58,134 nucleotides of DNA from Bacillota bacterium (GTDB taxonomy: Bacteria > Bacillota > Dethiobacteria > DTU022 > UBA8154): NCBI GenBank assembly GCA_012728375.1, contig JAAYFF010000029.1, positions 1-58,134 on the forward strand, given 5' to 3'. The translations under genes were made by a program, and so were the position numbers. The stretch's first letter is position 1, and each line of letters starts with the position of its first letter. Positions 16,429 through 23,633 of this stretch are shown here, one piece after another. A model generated the notes under the pieces. The model was not told where the DNA came from. It searched no databases and was given only the letters and a program-made list of their open reading frames with translations.

Positions 16429-16444
16429 CTAAGAGATAATCTGT
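16429..16444. repeat. 16-bp match to the upstream flank of the transposase at the right edge
   Basis: CTAAGAGATAATCTGT is the exact reverse complement of ACAGATTATCTCTTAG at 57981-57996, which lies 72 bp before the transposase start. It could be a solo insertion-sequence end left behind here. Confidence 0.4.
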
Positions 16445-16450
16445 TATACC

Positions 16451-16525
16451 GTGAAGCAGGGGGACAGTTCCATCGTCTATCCACTTTCTAAGGTGCGGGG
16501 ACACACCTCTTCCAGAGGAATGTGC
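16451..16525. repeat. Adjacent family A and family B palindromic repeats
   Basis: GTGAAGCAGGGGGACAG begins a single family A unit at 16451 (compare 12778). GGGGACACACCTC ... GAGGAATGTGC at 16497-16525 is an inverted, diverged copy of the family B units at 57869. Together with the 16-bp IS-like match they fill much of the 306-bp gap 16372-16677; the remainder (16530-16677) shows nothing I can name. Confidence 0.6.
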
Positions 16526-16677
16526 AGTTACAAATTTTTATTCTCTTTCCGGCACTTAAATCCTTGCAGAATGACGCATCTTTATCAAAAAGTCAGTGCT
16601 GTTTAACAGTAATTTTTTAAACACAGAGCCGTTTTATCCAAAATTTACCCTACCATGCCTCACTTTGCCTATGCCTT

Positions 16678-17151
16678 CTATTGATAATCCAAAAGATTGA
16701 CAAAGGAGATGTTAATCGTCTCACCGTCGATTTCCATCAGCGCGGCGCTAACGGGCAGGTTGAACCTTCCCGGACCCGCGCTCCCCGGGTTCAGGTAGAG
16801 CACGCCGTTTCGCCTGTATTCGGCCGGTTTGTGTGAATGGCCGCTGATAACGGCATGAATTCCGGAGGTTTTGGGATCGAGGTCAAGGCTGCCCAGATCA
16901 TGCAGCACATAAGCATAGATATTTTCAATTTTTACAACCTCGGTTAAGGGGATCTCAGCAGCCCAGTCACCCCTGTCCATGTTGCCCCGCACGGCAACAA
17001 CAGGGGCGATTCCTCTTAAACCATCCAGTACAGCAGGCTTGCCTATATCCCCGGCATGAATAATTAATTCGCATCCCTGAAAAATCCGCGGCACGCACGG
17101 GCGCAGGAGCCCGTGCGTGTCGGATATAACACCGATTTTTTTCTTGCCCAT
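16678..17151 (-). CDS. YfcE/MJ0936-type metallophosphoesterase
   Basis: A 157-residue calcineurin-like phosphodiesterase with the full metal-site set: DTHG (residues 11-14), GDIG, GNMDRGD, and GHSHKP, then the NPGS segment typical of the YfcE family. Such enzymes hydrolyse phosphodiesters in vitro; the natural substrate is unsettled. ATG 17151 follows AAAGGACGGGTG. It lies 54 bp downstream of the RsgA remnant. Confidence 0.9.
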   Translation of the reverse strand: MGKKKIGVISDTHGLLRPCVPRIFQGCELIIHAGDIGKPAVLDGLRGIAPVVAVRGNMDRGDWAAEIPLTEVVKIENIYAYVLHDLGSLDLDPKTSGIHAVISGHSHKPAEYRRNGVLYLNPGSAGPGRFNLPVSAALMEIDGETINISFVNLLDYQ

Positions 17152-17205
17152 AGATCACCCGTCCTTTTATGATAAAAAATCCTGACAATTGGCGCTTGAT
17201 ATTTA

Positions 17206-17523
17206 TTATCTTTTTCCTTTCCCCTTATAAATTTCCTTCACTAATTTTGCAATCCGCCTGCCCGCCTGCTTCTCCTTAAGGCGCAGCCTACCTTCCTTTT
17301 TAGCCTCAAGATGTCCCAGCTCTTTTTGCAGCTTCAGCCAGCTATTCCACCTTTGCCTGTCAAGGGCCCCGGAATAAAGTGCTTCTCTGACGGCACATCC
17401 CGGTTCATTGTTGTGGCTGCAGTCGTGAAATCGGCATAGTTTAATCAGCTCCTCAATATCGCCGAACATGACCTCCATGCCCGTATCCGCCTCCCAGATA
17501 TAAAAATCCCGCAGATCGACCAC
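17206..17523 (-). pseudogene. C-terminal remnant of a small-ribosomal-subunit GTPase (RsgA-like)
   Basis: The 105-residue frame matches only the C-terminal zinc domain of RsgA: FGDIEELIKLCRFHDCSHNN followed by EPGCAVREAL has the C-x4-C-x-H-x5-C zinc ligand set, then the usual helical tail. The OB fold and circularly permuted GTPase domain, about 200 residues in the family, are missing; a TAG lies in frame 12 bp upstream of the GTG, and no ribosome binding site precedes it. It is most likely a gene fragment; a stand-alone zinc protein is less likely. Confidence 0.65.
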
Positions 17524-17551
17524 CTGCGGGATTGCCTAAGGAAACACACAA

Positions 17552-17576
17552 GAAAAAACACGCTACCAGCGTGTGT
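17552..17576 (-). terminator. Terminator of the small transcription unit
   Basis: ACACGCT-GGT-AGCGTGT followed by TTTTTT on the minus strand. It closes the unit that starts from the promoter at 17811 and separates it from the RsgA remnant. Confidence 0.75.
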
Positions 17577-17775
17577 TTGCTCTTTATTTAATGACACTTT
17601 TCAGGTTGCTCGAAAGAAGTTATTGCACAGGAAACACAAACAAAACCTCCCATCAAAGATGAAAAGCCGTTGTGTAAAACCTGCGCAGCTATTTAGTTAG
17701 CCGAAAATCACCCTGGCATCTTTTACCGACATTTAAGCAACTCCTTTCGCATATAAATGGCAAAATTACTGCAAC
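17552..17775 (-). ncRNA. Candidate small RNA or small-peptide mRNA (~220 nt)
   Basis: A near-consensus promoter and a strong terminator bracket about 220 nt with no gene longer than 12 codons in the first frame. Two reading possibilities exist: ATG 17732, with AAAGGAG 10 nt upstream, encodes MSVKDARVIFG and stops; further on, ATG 17655 opens MGGFVCVSCAITSFEQPEKC plus His with no clear ribosome binding site. The GGGAGG inside the second start could pair with CU-rich RNA. It could be a regulatory RNA, a dual-function RNA or a leader with a small CxxC peptide; I recognise no Rfam-like fold. Confidence 0.45.
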
Positions 17776-17781
17776 ATGCTC

Positions 17782-17811
17782 ATTATATGCCTTACTATCG
17801 GGAGCTGTCAA
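17782..17811 (-). promoter_or_regulatory. Consensus sigma-A promoter of the small unit
   Basis: TTGACA (17811-17806), an 18-nt spacer and TATAAT (17787-17782): both boxes are perfect. It lies 29 bp beyond the mscL stop codon. Confidence 0.8.
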
Positions 17812-17840
17812 TCTCATCCGGCCTAAAAGTGACAAATAGT

Positions 17841-18236
17841 TTACTGCTTTGACTTAAGCAAATCCCGGATCTCTTCAAGGAGCACTTCTTCCCGGCTTGG
17901 CGCCGCGGGTTCAGGTGCCTTTTCCTCTTTTTTCTTCCTTGAGGAGAGAAGCTTAATAAACAGGAAAATGGAAAATGTTATAATTACAAAGTCGACAACA
18001 GACTGGGTAAAGGAACCGTATAAAACGGCAACTTCCGCAATATCGCCGCTTGCAGGGGCAATGACGTATTTTAAACCCGTAAAATCGACCCCTCCTGTAA
18101 GAACGCCCAGCACCGGCATAATTATATCGTTAACCAATGAGCTTACTATCTTGCCGAAGGCTCCGCCGATAATTACACCAACAGCTAGATCAATAACATT
18201 TCCTTTTAAGGCAAATTCTTTAAACTCCTTCAGCAT
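17841..18236 (-). CDS. mscL: Large-conductance mechanosensitive channel MscL
   Basis: A 131-residue MscL that opens on membrane tension to release solutes after hypo-osmotic shock. [20 protein letters not shown] and [20 protein letters not shown] (N-terminal helix and first membrane helix, pore residues), then a periplasmic loop, the second helix ([17 protein letters not shown]) and a charged cytoplasmic helix. I start at ATG 18236 (AAGGGGTG upstream) instead of GTG 18245. It is monocistronic. Confidence 0.95.
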   Translation of the reverse strand: MLKEFKEFALKGNVIDLAVGVIIGGAFGKIVSSLVNDIIMPVLGVLTGGVDFTGLKYVIAPASGDIAEVAVLYGSFTQSVVDFVIITFSIFLFIKLLSSRKKKEEKAPEPAAPSREEVLLEEIRDLLKSKQ

Positions 18237-18390
18237 ACAGAACACCCCTTTTCCACAATATAGCTCTTAATCTAAAACCTCTATTTTCTGTTCCTGTTGT
18301 CAAGCAAGTATACTTTATCACAAAAAAGGCTCAAAGGGTAGCCTCCTGCCCTCTCTTTTTTTTACAGCCATACCCGGCCTGTCTTACCTG

Positions 18391-18425
18391 AAAAAAAACA
18401 GCCGGCTAAGGCTAAAACCGGCCGC
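18391..18425 (-). terminator. Terminator of the TipAS gene
   Basis: On the minus strand GCCGG (18422-18418) and CCGGC (18405-18401) form a GC-rich stem followed by TG and eight T residues. Confidence 0.6.
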
Positions 18426-18450
18426 TTGTACCGCCCCTTACGGCAATTGC

Positions 18451-18876
18451 TTATTTTTTTGTTCCCGTATAGATAAGGACCGCATCCCGCAAAAATGCCG
18501 CCAGCCCAGGTTGTTTCTTATCGTAATACGCCGCAAATCTTTCATCGTCCACGTACATCCGGGCAACTCCCGCATGGGCTTCCCTGGTGTACCTGTCCCA
18601 GTAACAGCCAAGCCATCGGCGGTGCAAATCCGCCGCCCTTTGAGCCTGCTCACTGCCGGGATCTCCAGTTTTAAAAGCGGCAAGGAGCAGCTCCAAATAT
18701 TCCTTTTCAAGCCTCACGGCCTCTTCGTATTGTTCCCGCGTCATCTTTTTCAGCTTTTCATTCGATTTGTCAACAGCTTCATCACCGTATTTTTTGCGAA
18801 TTTCCTCACCATACTTTTTTTCGTTGTCATCAATTAATTTTTGTTTAAAACCCTCGAATTTTTCTTGATCGCTCAT
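18451..18876 (-). CDS. Stand-alone TipAS antibiotic-recognition domain protein
   Basis: A 141-residue all-helical protein matching the TipAS domain, the drug-binding half of TipAL/Mta-type MerR regulators: YGDEAVDKSNEKLKKMTREQ, then DLHRRWLGCYWD, a GVARMYVDDERFAAYYDKK stretch and PGLAAFLRDAV. The MerR DNA-binding domain and coiled coil are absent and the start (ATG 18876) leaves no room for them. TipAS proteins bind thiopeptides and other compounds and are thought to sequester them. The promoter carries a MerR-type operator, so a full-length regulator elsewhere probably controls it. Confidence 0.88.
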   Translation of the reverse strand: MSDQEKFEGFKQKLIDDNEKKYGEEIRKKYGDEAVDKSNEKLKKMTREQYEEAVRLEKEYLELLLAAFKTGDPGSEQAQRAADLHRRWLGCYWDRYTREAHAGVARMYVDDERFAAYYDKKQPGLAAFLRDAVLIYTGTKK

Positions 18877-18933
18877 GATTGTTCTCCCTTCAAAAAAAAT
18901 AAGAATTCCAATCTCGTCATCATATCTCGGAAA

Positions 18934-18966
18934 ACTATATACCTTGACGTAACGTTAATGTCAAGG
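18934..18966 (-). promoter_or_regulatory. MerR-type promoter/operator of the TipAS gene
   Basis: The near-palindrome CCTTGAC-N11-GTCAAGG (18942-18966, centre AACGTT) lies between TTGACA (18964-18959) and TATAGT (18939-18934), 19 nt apart on the minus strand. A 19-20-nt spacer filled by a palindrome is the mark of MerR-activated promoters. TATATA at 17-nt spacing is an alternative -10. Confidence 0.65.
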
Positions 18967-19077
18967 GCTTGCTTAATTTTTTTTTCAAGTAAAATATGTT
19001 TTATCAAGCAAAAGGAACCAGCCTCCTGTTTTCGTCGTCAAAGTGTATAAATAAACAGAAAGAAAGGACGGTTGAAG

Positions 19078-20367
19078 ATGAAGGGAGCAAGAAAACGTCG
19101 CCTGGTGACAGTAATAATGTTGTTACTTATGATTTTAACTCTTCCTGCTGCAGGATGCCGCCAGGAGACGGCAAGCGGTGAAGAAAATATAACGGTGCCT
19201 GAACAGGAAGCCGGGGTGCCCGGTTCTTTTGATCCCGCACTTTCCGGTGCAGTCAACAAATTAGGAATGAAACTGTTTACCGGGCTCCTGGAAGAAGATA
19301 AGGAGATCTTTATCTCGCCTGCCAGCATTGCCCTGGCCCTGGCCATGACCTACAACGGGGCGCGGGGAGAAACCCGGGATGCGATGGCAGATGTCCTGGG
19401 TATCGAAGGGGTTGACCTGGAAAAATTTAATGAGCATAACCAGGCTCTGCTCCATCTGCTCCGGCATGCAGATCCTTCTGTCAAGCTCCACATTGCCAAC
19501 TCCCTCTGGATGCGCGAAGGGTTGCAATTTGATCCTGCCTTTGTTGAACGCAACGAAGCATTTTACAATGCCGCCATCAGTGAATTGGACTTTAATTCTC
19601 CCAAAGCCGCGGGGACAATAAACGATTGGGTAAGCGGGCAGACCGCCGGGATGATCGAAGATCTCATCGAGCCGCCGATCAATCCTCTGACTATACTTTT
19701 CCTGATCAACGCCATCTATTTCCAGGGGGAGTGGAGCGAAGCCTTCGATACGGAAAAAACCCGTGAAGACACTTTTAACCTCCCCGGAGGCGAAACAACA
19801 AAAGTACCCTTTATGTCCCGTTCAGGAGAAATGGCTTATTACGAAGAAGATTCTTTTCAGGCTGTCCGCCTTCCATACGGGGAAAAAGAAAATTTGGCCA
19901 TGTATGTCTTCCTCCCGGCTAAAAACTCCAATCTGCAGGAATTCTCCGGTATTTTTGCCGAAAAAAGCTGGAATGAATGGCGCGAAAGCTTCCATACGGC
20001 GGAGGGACAGCTCTTTCTTCCCAGGTTCTCCCTGGAATATGAAAAGTCTTTAAACGATGTCTTAGCAGCTCTGGGCATGGAGATCGCCTTTGATCCGGAA
20101 AGGGCAGATTTTTTGGATATGGTTTCCTGGGAAAAAGAACCAAATCTTTATATAAGTGAAATAAAGCATAAAGCTGTTATTGAGGTTGACGAAAAAGGAA
20201 CCGAAGCAGCAGCGGCCACATCAGTGGAAATGAGACTTACAAGCGCGCCCGCTTTCAGTTTTAACATGAAAGCAGACCGGCCCTTCTTTTTCCTCATCCA
20301 CGACCGGGAAACGGATGTTGTCCTTTTCATGGGCACAGTAATTGATCCCGGCCAGCAGGCCGGTTAA
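19078..20367 (+). CDS. Serpin, predicted lipoprotein
   Basis: A 429-residue serine protease inhibitor. A basic N-terminus and hydrophobic stretch end in LPAAGC (Cys27), a probable lipobox, so it should be tethered outside the cell. The serpin core follows, with NAIYFQGEWSEAF, FLPRFSLEY and a reactive loop whose hinge EKGTEAAAATSV carries the small residues of inhibitory serpins; the scissile bond falls near Arg-Leu-Thr-Ser after it. Target protease unknown. ATG 19078 with AAAGGA is preferred to TTG 19072. It diverges from the TipAS gene and has its own terminator. Confidence 0.9.
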   Translation: MKGARKRRLVTVIMLLLMILTLPAAGCRQETASGEENITVPEQEAGVPGSFDPALSGAVNKLGMKLFTGLLEEDKEIFISPASIALALAMTYNGARGETRDAMADVLGIEGVDLEKFNEHNQALLHLLRHADPSVKLHIANSLWMREGLQFDPAFVERNEAFYNAAISELDFNSPKAAGTINDWVSGQTAGMIEDLIEPPINPLTILFLINAIYFQGEWSEAFDTEKTREDTFNLPGGETTKVPFMSRSGEMAYYEEDSFQAVRLPYGEKENLAMYVFLPAKNSNLQEFSGIFAEKSWNEWRESFHTAEGQLFLPRFSLEYEKSLNDVLAALGMEIAFDPERADFLDMVSWEKEPNLYISEIKHKAVIEVDEKGTEAAAATSVEMRLTSAPAFSFNMKADRPFFFLIHDRETDVVLFMGTVIDPGQQAG

Positions 20368-20405
20368 GGGAAACGAATGCCGCTAGTTTACTTTTGAAAT
20401 ATTAA

Positions 20406-20433
20406 AACCCGCTCTTTTCCAGGCGGGTTTTTA
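20406..20433 (+). terminator. Serpin terminator
   Basis: CCCGC (20408-20412) and GCGGG (20423-20427) followed by TTTTTATT. Confidence 0.7.
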
Positions 20434-20438
20434 TTGTG

Positions 20439-20470
20439 CACCGCCGATCATAGTCGGCAAACCGGCGGTG
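20439..20470. repeat. Inverted repeat CACCGCCG/CGGCGGTG
   Basis: Eight-base arms at 20439-20446 and 20463-20470 enclose a smaller hairpin GCCGA/TCGGC. There is no T run after it. It lies between the serpin terminator and the next gene; function unknown. Confidence 0.5.
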
Positions 20471-20595
20471 CCGCCAAGTTTTCCTTAGTTTTGCTTGTAA
20501 GGGAAACATACTTGGCAATGGGCCTTAAATGTGAGACAATATAAGTAAAAAGCCGGGGATAAATATATTACAATCAAAGGAGGTCGGACTTCACT

Positions 20596-21111
20596 ATGGC
20601 CAAGGCCCTTTTAATTATTGATATGCTCCGGGATTTTTTGGAAAAAGATGGTGCCCTTTTTATCGGGAACCCGGAGGAAGTAATAAACAACGTCTCCGCC
20701 AGATTGCAGCAGTGGCGTTCGCAAGGGAATCCGGTAATTTATATCATGGACAGACATTTGCCAAACGACGCGGAGTTTAAAATGTTTCCTCCCCACTGCC
20801 TGGCCGGTGAACGGGGCGGCGAGGTTATAGACGCCCTTGCGCCAAAGGAGGGAGATTTTCTGATCTTTAAGCGGCGCTACAGCGCTTTTTTCGGCACTGA
20901 TCTTGACTTAACGCTCAGGGAGCTGGGAGTAACAGAGATTGAACTGGCCGGCGTTTGCACCCAGATTTGTGTCCTTTACACCGCGGCTGATGCCCGCATG
21001 AGGCAGTATGACGTAACGGTTAGGAAAAACTGCGTGTCTTCTTTTGACGAAAAAGCCCATGAATTTGCTTTAAAAGAAATGAAAGAAACCCTTGGCGTAA
21101 AAGTTATTTAG
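20596..21111 (+). CDS. Isochorismatase-family hydrolase, nicotinamidase-like
   Basis: A 171-residue cysteine hydrolase. The triad is Asp9 (LIIDMLRDF), the Lys of FKRRYSAFFGTDL and the Cys of GVCTQICVLYTAAD; the VCT-x2-C arrangement and MDRHLPND segment are those of the nicotinamidase/pyrazinamidase branch, so deamidation of nicotinamide in NAD salvage is a fair guess. Metal-ligand His residues of true PncA are not all evident. The ATG is preceded by AAAGGAGGTCGG. It overlaps the next convergent gene by 8 bp. Confidence 0.82.
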   Translation: MAKALLIIDMLRDFLEKDGALFIGNPEEVINNVSARLQQWRSQGNPVIYIMDRHLPNDAEFKMFPPHCLAGERGGEVIDALAPKEGDFLIFKRRYSAFFGTDLDLTLRELGVTEIELAGVCTQICVLYTAADARMRQYDVTVRKNCVSSFDEKAHEFALKEMKETLGVKVI

Positions 21112-21661
21112 GGGGCTCATCTTGTTCCCCTTGAAACTGTCCTTGTTCTTGTTCCAGTGAATAAGAAAATAAAGGCAGTTTCTCCTTGCGGTTTTGTTTT
21201 CCGGTATCCGGGAACATGGAATCATCGCCGAGCCTGGAAGCGATTACACCGCATAAACTGCCGAAGATTAAATGATCGATCAAACCCAGCAAAGAGGTCA
21301 GCGGCTTTCTGGGTCTTTCCACTACCCCGGCTCTGGGCGTCAGCCCGAATAAAGTAAGCCATAATAATAAACCAATACCCATCCCCTTTACAGCAGCTTT
21401 ATCCCGTCCCGTCATTGACAGCAAGTAAACGGCAAATGTCCCTCCAACACCGGTTAAAATTCCGTTGGCAATCGCGCCGATGACCCTTCCTTCCATTGTA
21501 TCGGCTTTTTTTTTGTCAACAAACAGGTTGGCAGCCAACTGGCCGTATTTTGCCTCAGTTAAACCTGCCCGGTATTCACATGCATTTAATAACCGTCCGG
21601 GTATGGAACTGATAACCCCGGTTACTATCCCAAGAAAAATGCGATCTTTAATTTTACCCAT
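21104..21661 (-). CDS. Hypothetical membrane protein
   Basis: A 185-residue protein with about three hydrophobic segments (roughly 8-25, 62-83 and 92-108), a fourth weaker one near 123-142, and a hydrophilic Gln/Glu-rich tail. The N-terminus MGKIKDRIFLGIVTGVISSI resembles those of the stump at 13477 and the protein at 57418, which suggests one small paralogous family. No named family recognised. GGTGATGAT precedes the ATG. Confidence 0.6.
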   Translation of the reverse strand: MGKIKDRIFLGIVTGVISSIPGRLLNACEYRAGLTEAKYGQLAANLFVDKKKADTMEGRVIGAIANGILTGVGGTFAVYLLSMTGRDKAAVKGMGIGLLLWLTLFGLTPRAGVVERPRKPLTSLLGLIDHLIFGSLCGVIASRLGDDSMFPDTGKQNRKEKLPLFSYSLEQEQGQFQGEQDEPPK

Positions 21662-21744
21662 ATCATCACCAGATCAAATTTTTCTTAGTTTCTCCTAAAG
21701 CCATTTTTATAACCGGAAAAATTTGTGCAAACGAAAATTGGTTA

Positions 21745-22626
21745 TCAGCCGTCCGCTTTCGTGGTCTTTTTAGCCAAAAATGCTTCCTGGCCCGCTTTTG
21801 CCCCCCTGTACATCATATAATTAAGGATAAGATTATAAGCGTCTCTGTTCTTTAAAGAGAATTCCCCAATATAATTATACACTCCCGGATAGAGGCTCAT
21901 TACCTCCGGATGTTTGGCTAAAAAAGCATATAACCAGTAAGCTACTTTCTTTTGCCGATCACAAAACTGATCAAAATTCAGATGGTGGACGTGGTGTGCT
22001 ACAGCTCCGGGATTGTAACAAAGCCGAAGCCCCGATTGCCAGAGCCTGTAACCAAGTTCTATATCTTCATAGGCAGCGTCTGTAAAATCCTCGTCAAATC
22101 CCCCCGCCTCCAGCACTTTTTTCAAAGGCGCGGAAAGGTTGCCGGTAATAAAATAAGCAAAGTGAAGATTCCAGGGGGTTCTTATTTTCCCATAGGGAAA
22201 ATAATATATATTTACCAGGTTTCTGACTTCAGGCGCGAGGGGAATTTCCGAAGACCACTCAATACGCCCTAAAATAGCGCATTCGCCAAATTCTTGCCTG
22301 CCTCTCCTGTGCTGAAATAATAGGTCCGGCGCGGCAAGGCAATCGTCATTTAAAAATAATACCGTTTCACCTTTGGCCTTTTTTAAGCCTGCATTCCGGG
22401 CTGCAGCAGGACCCTTGTGCTTTTGCCGGATGAAGCGGCAGGGAAAAGAAAACCCTGTGCTTTCTAAATATTCCCCAGTCCCGTCTTTTGAGCCGTCATC
22501 GATGACGATTACCTCAAACGGCCCGCCTTCACCTGTTTGTTTTTCCAGAGACCCCAATACCCGCTTTAAAACAGGCAAACGGTTACAGGTGGGAATTATT
22601 ACGCTGATCAACTCCTGATGAGCCAC
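21745..22626 (-). CDS. Family 2 glycosyltransferase
   Basis: A 293-residue GT-A fold glycosyltransferase. VSVIIPTCNR-type start (ISVIIPTCNRLPVLKRVL), VIVIDDGSKDG, the acidic FLNDDC in the DxD position, and ED-ELGYRLW near residue 190 place it in GT2. Its sugar donor cannot be read from sequence. It is the last gene of a leftward operon with a nucleotide-sugar dehydrogenase and an epimerase, so it probably transfers a uronic-acid-type or derived sugar to a surface glycan. Confidence 0.9.
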   Translation of the reverse strand: MAHQELISVIIPTCNRLPVLKRVLGSLEKQTGEGGPFEVIVIDDGSKDGTGEYLESTGFSFPCRFIRQKHKGPAAARNAGLKKAKGETVLFLNDDCLAAPDLLFQHRRGRQEFGECAILGRIEWSSEIPLAPEVRNLVNIYYFPYGKIRTPWNLHFAYFITGNLSAPLKKVLEAGGFDEDFTDAAYEDIELGYRLWQSGLRLCYNPGAVAHHVHHLNFDQFCDRQKKVAYWLYAFLAKHPEVMSLYPGVYNYIGEFSLKNRDAYNLILNYMMYRGAKAGQEAFLAKKTTKADG

Positions 22627-22655
22627 CTTTTAGCCTCCTGTGCTAAAATTGTCAT

Positions 22656-23633
22656 TTATCCGTTTCCGCTGCCACCAATTTTCTGCCGGTACCAATTAAT
22701 TGTTCTTTGCAATCCGTCTTCCAGGGATACTCGGGGATGGTAGCCCAGTATTTGTTCTGCTGCCGAAAGGTCGGGAACCCTCCTTGGAATATCTTCATAA
22801 TTTGGCCCGTAAAATTCGCTATGGGGTAAAAAGATTATTTCCCCCTTAATTTCCGAAACCTGAAGAATAACATGCGCCAGCTCCAGGATGGAAATTTCCC
22901 GCCGGCTCCCCAAATTTAAAATTTTTCCTTCCGCTTCCGGCCGGCTGCCCGCCTCAACAGTCCCCCTTACAATATCTTCGATATAGGTAAAACAACGGCT
23001 CTGGCTGCCGTCACCGTGTACTGTTAAAGGTTCGTTGCTGAGGAGTTGTTTAATAAAACGGGCAACAACACCGCCATAGGCAGAATTGTCTGCTTTGGGA
23101 CCGTAGACGTTAAAATAACGCACAATTACCAGGGGGAGGCCCTGCCGGGCATAATGGAGGCAGAGGTGTTCGGCCGCGCTTTTGGAAACAGCATAGCACC
23201 AGCGGCCGGCTGCCCCGTACACTTGGTCCGCTTCTTCCTTAAAAGGAACTTCCCGGCTTTTCCCGTAGACTTCCGAAGTGGAGGCAAAAAGTACTTTTTT
23301 CTTCAGCTGCCAGGCCATTTTCAGCAGACTTAGGGTCTGGCACGTATTCACTTCAATAGTTTTAACCGGGTCTTCAGCATACTGCTTAACCCCCACGACT
23401 GCTGCCATGTGATAGACAATATCCACTTTTTGCATCTTTTCAAATAAAAGCGATTCGTCAGCTAAAGAGCCGACAGTAAAAAAAAATGACGGATTGGTAA
23501 GCAGATGTTCAATGTTTTCCAGCTTCCCTTTGCTTAAGTCATCTATTCCCCATACTTTGTTCCCTCCGTCCAGTAGCCGGGAACATAAATGAGAACCCAC
23601 AAAACCGGCAGCCCCGGTTACAAGACAATTCAT
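22656..23633 (-). CDS. NAD-dependent nucleotide-sugar epimerase/dehydratase
   Basis: A 325-residue extended short-chain dehydrogenase. TGAAGFVGSHLCSRLL is the NAD-binding loop, FASTSEVYG carries the catalytic Ser/Thr and YAVSKSAAEHL the YxxxK pair. The family covers UDP-glucose 4-epimerases, UDP-glucuronate decarboxylases and relatives. Its ATG overlaps the stop of the dehydrogenase by 4 bp (ATGA), so it probably uses that enzyme's product, favouring a UDP-uronate epimerase or decarboxylase. Confidence 0.88.
   Translation of the reverse strand: MNCLVTGAAGFVGSHLCSRLLDGGNKVWGIDDLSKGKLENIEHLLTNPSFFFTVGSLADESLLFEKMQKVDIVYHMAAVVGVKQYAEDPVKTIEVNTCQTLSLLKMAWQLKKKVLFASTSEVYGKSREVPFKEEADQVYGAAGRWCYAVSKSAAEHLCLHYARQGLPLVIVRYFNVYGPKADNSAYGGVVARFIKQLLSNEPLTVHGDGSQSRCFTYIEDIVRGTVEAGSRPEAEGKILNLGSRREISILELAHVILQVSEIKGEIIFLPHSEFYGPNYEDIPRRVPDLSAAEQILGYHPRVSLEDGLQRTINWYRQKIGGSGNG

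Noticed and set aside
16372-16677. Search for a restriction endonuclease next to the methyltransferases
   Set aside because: The gap is only 306 bp, filled by repeats, and no ORF with a nuclease motif is found on either strand there or downstream.
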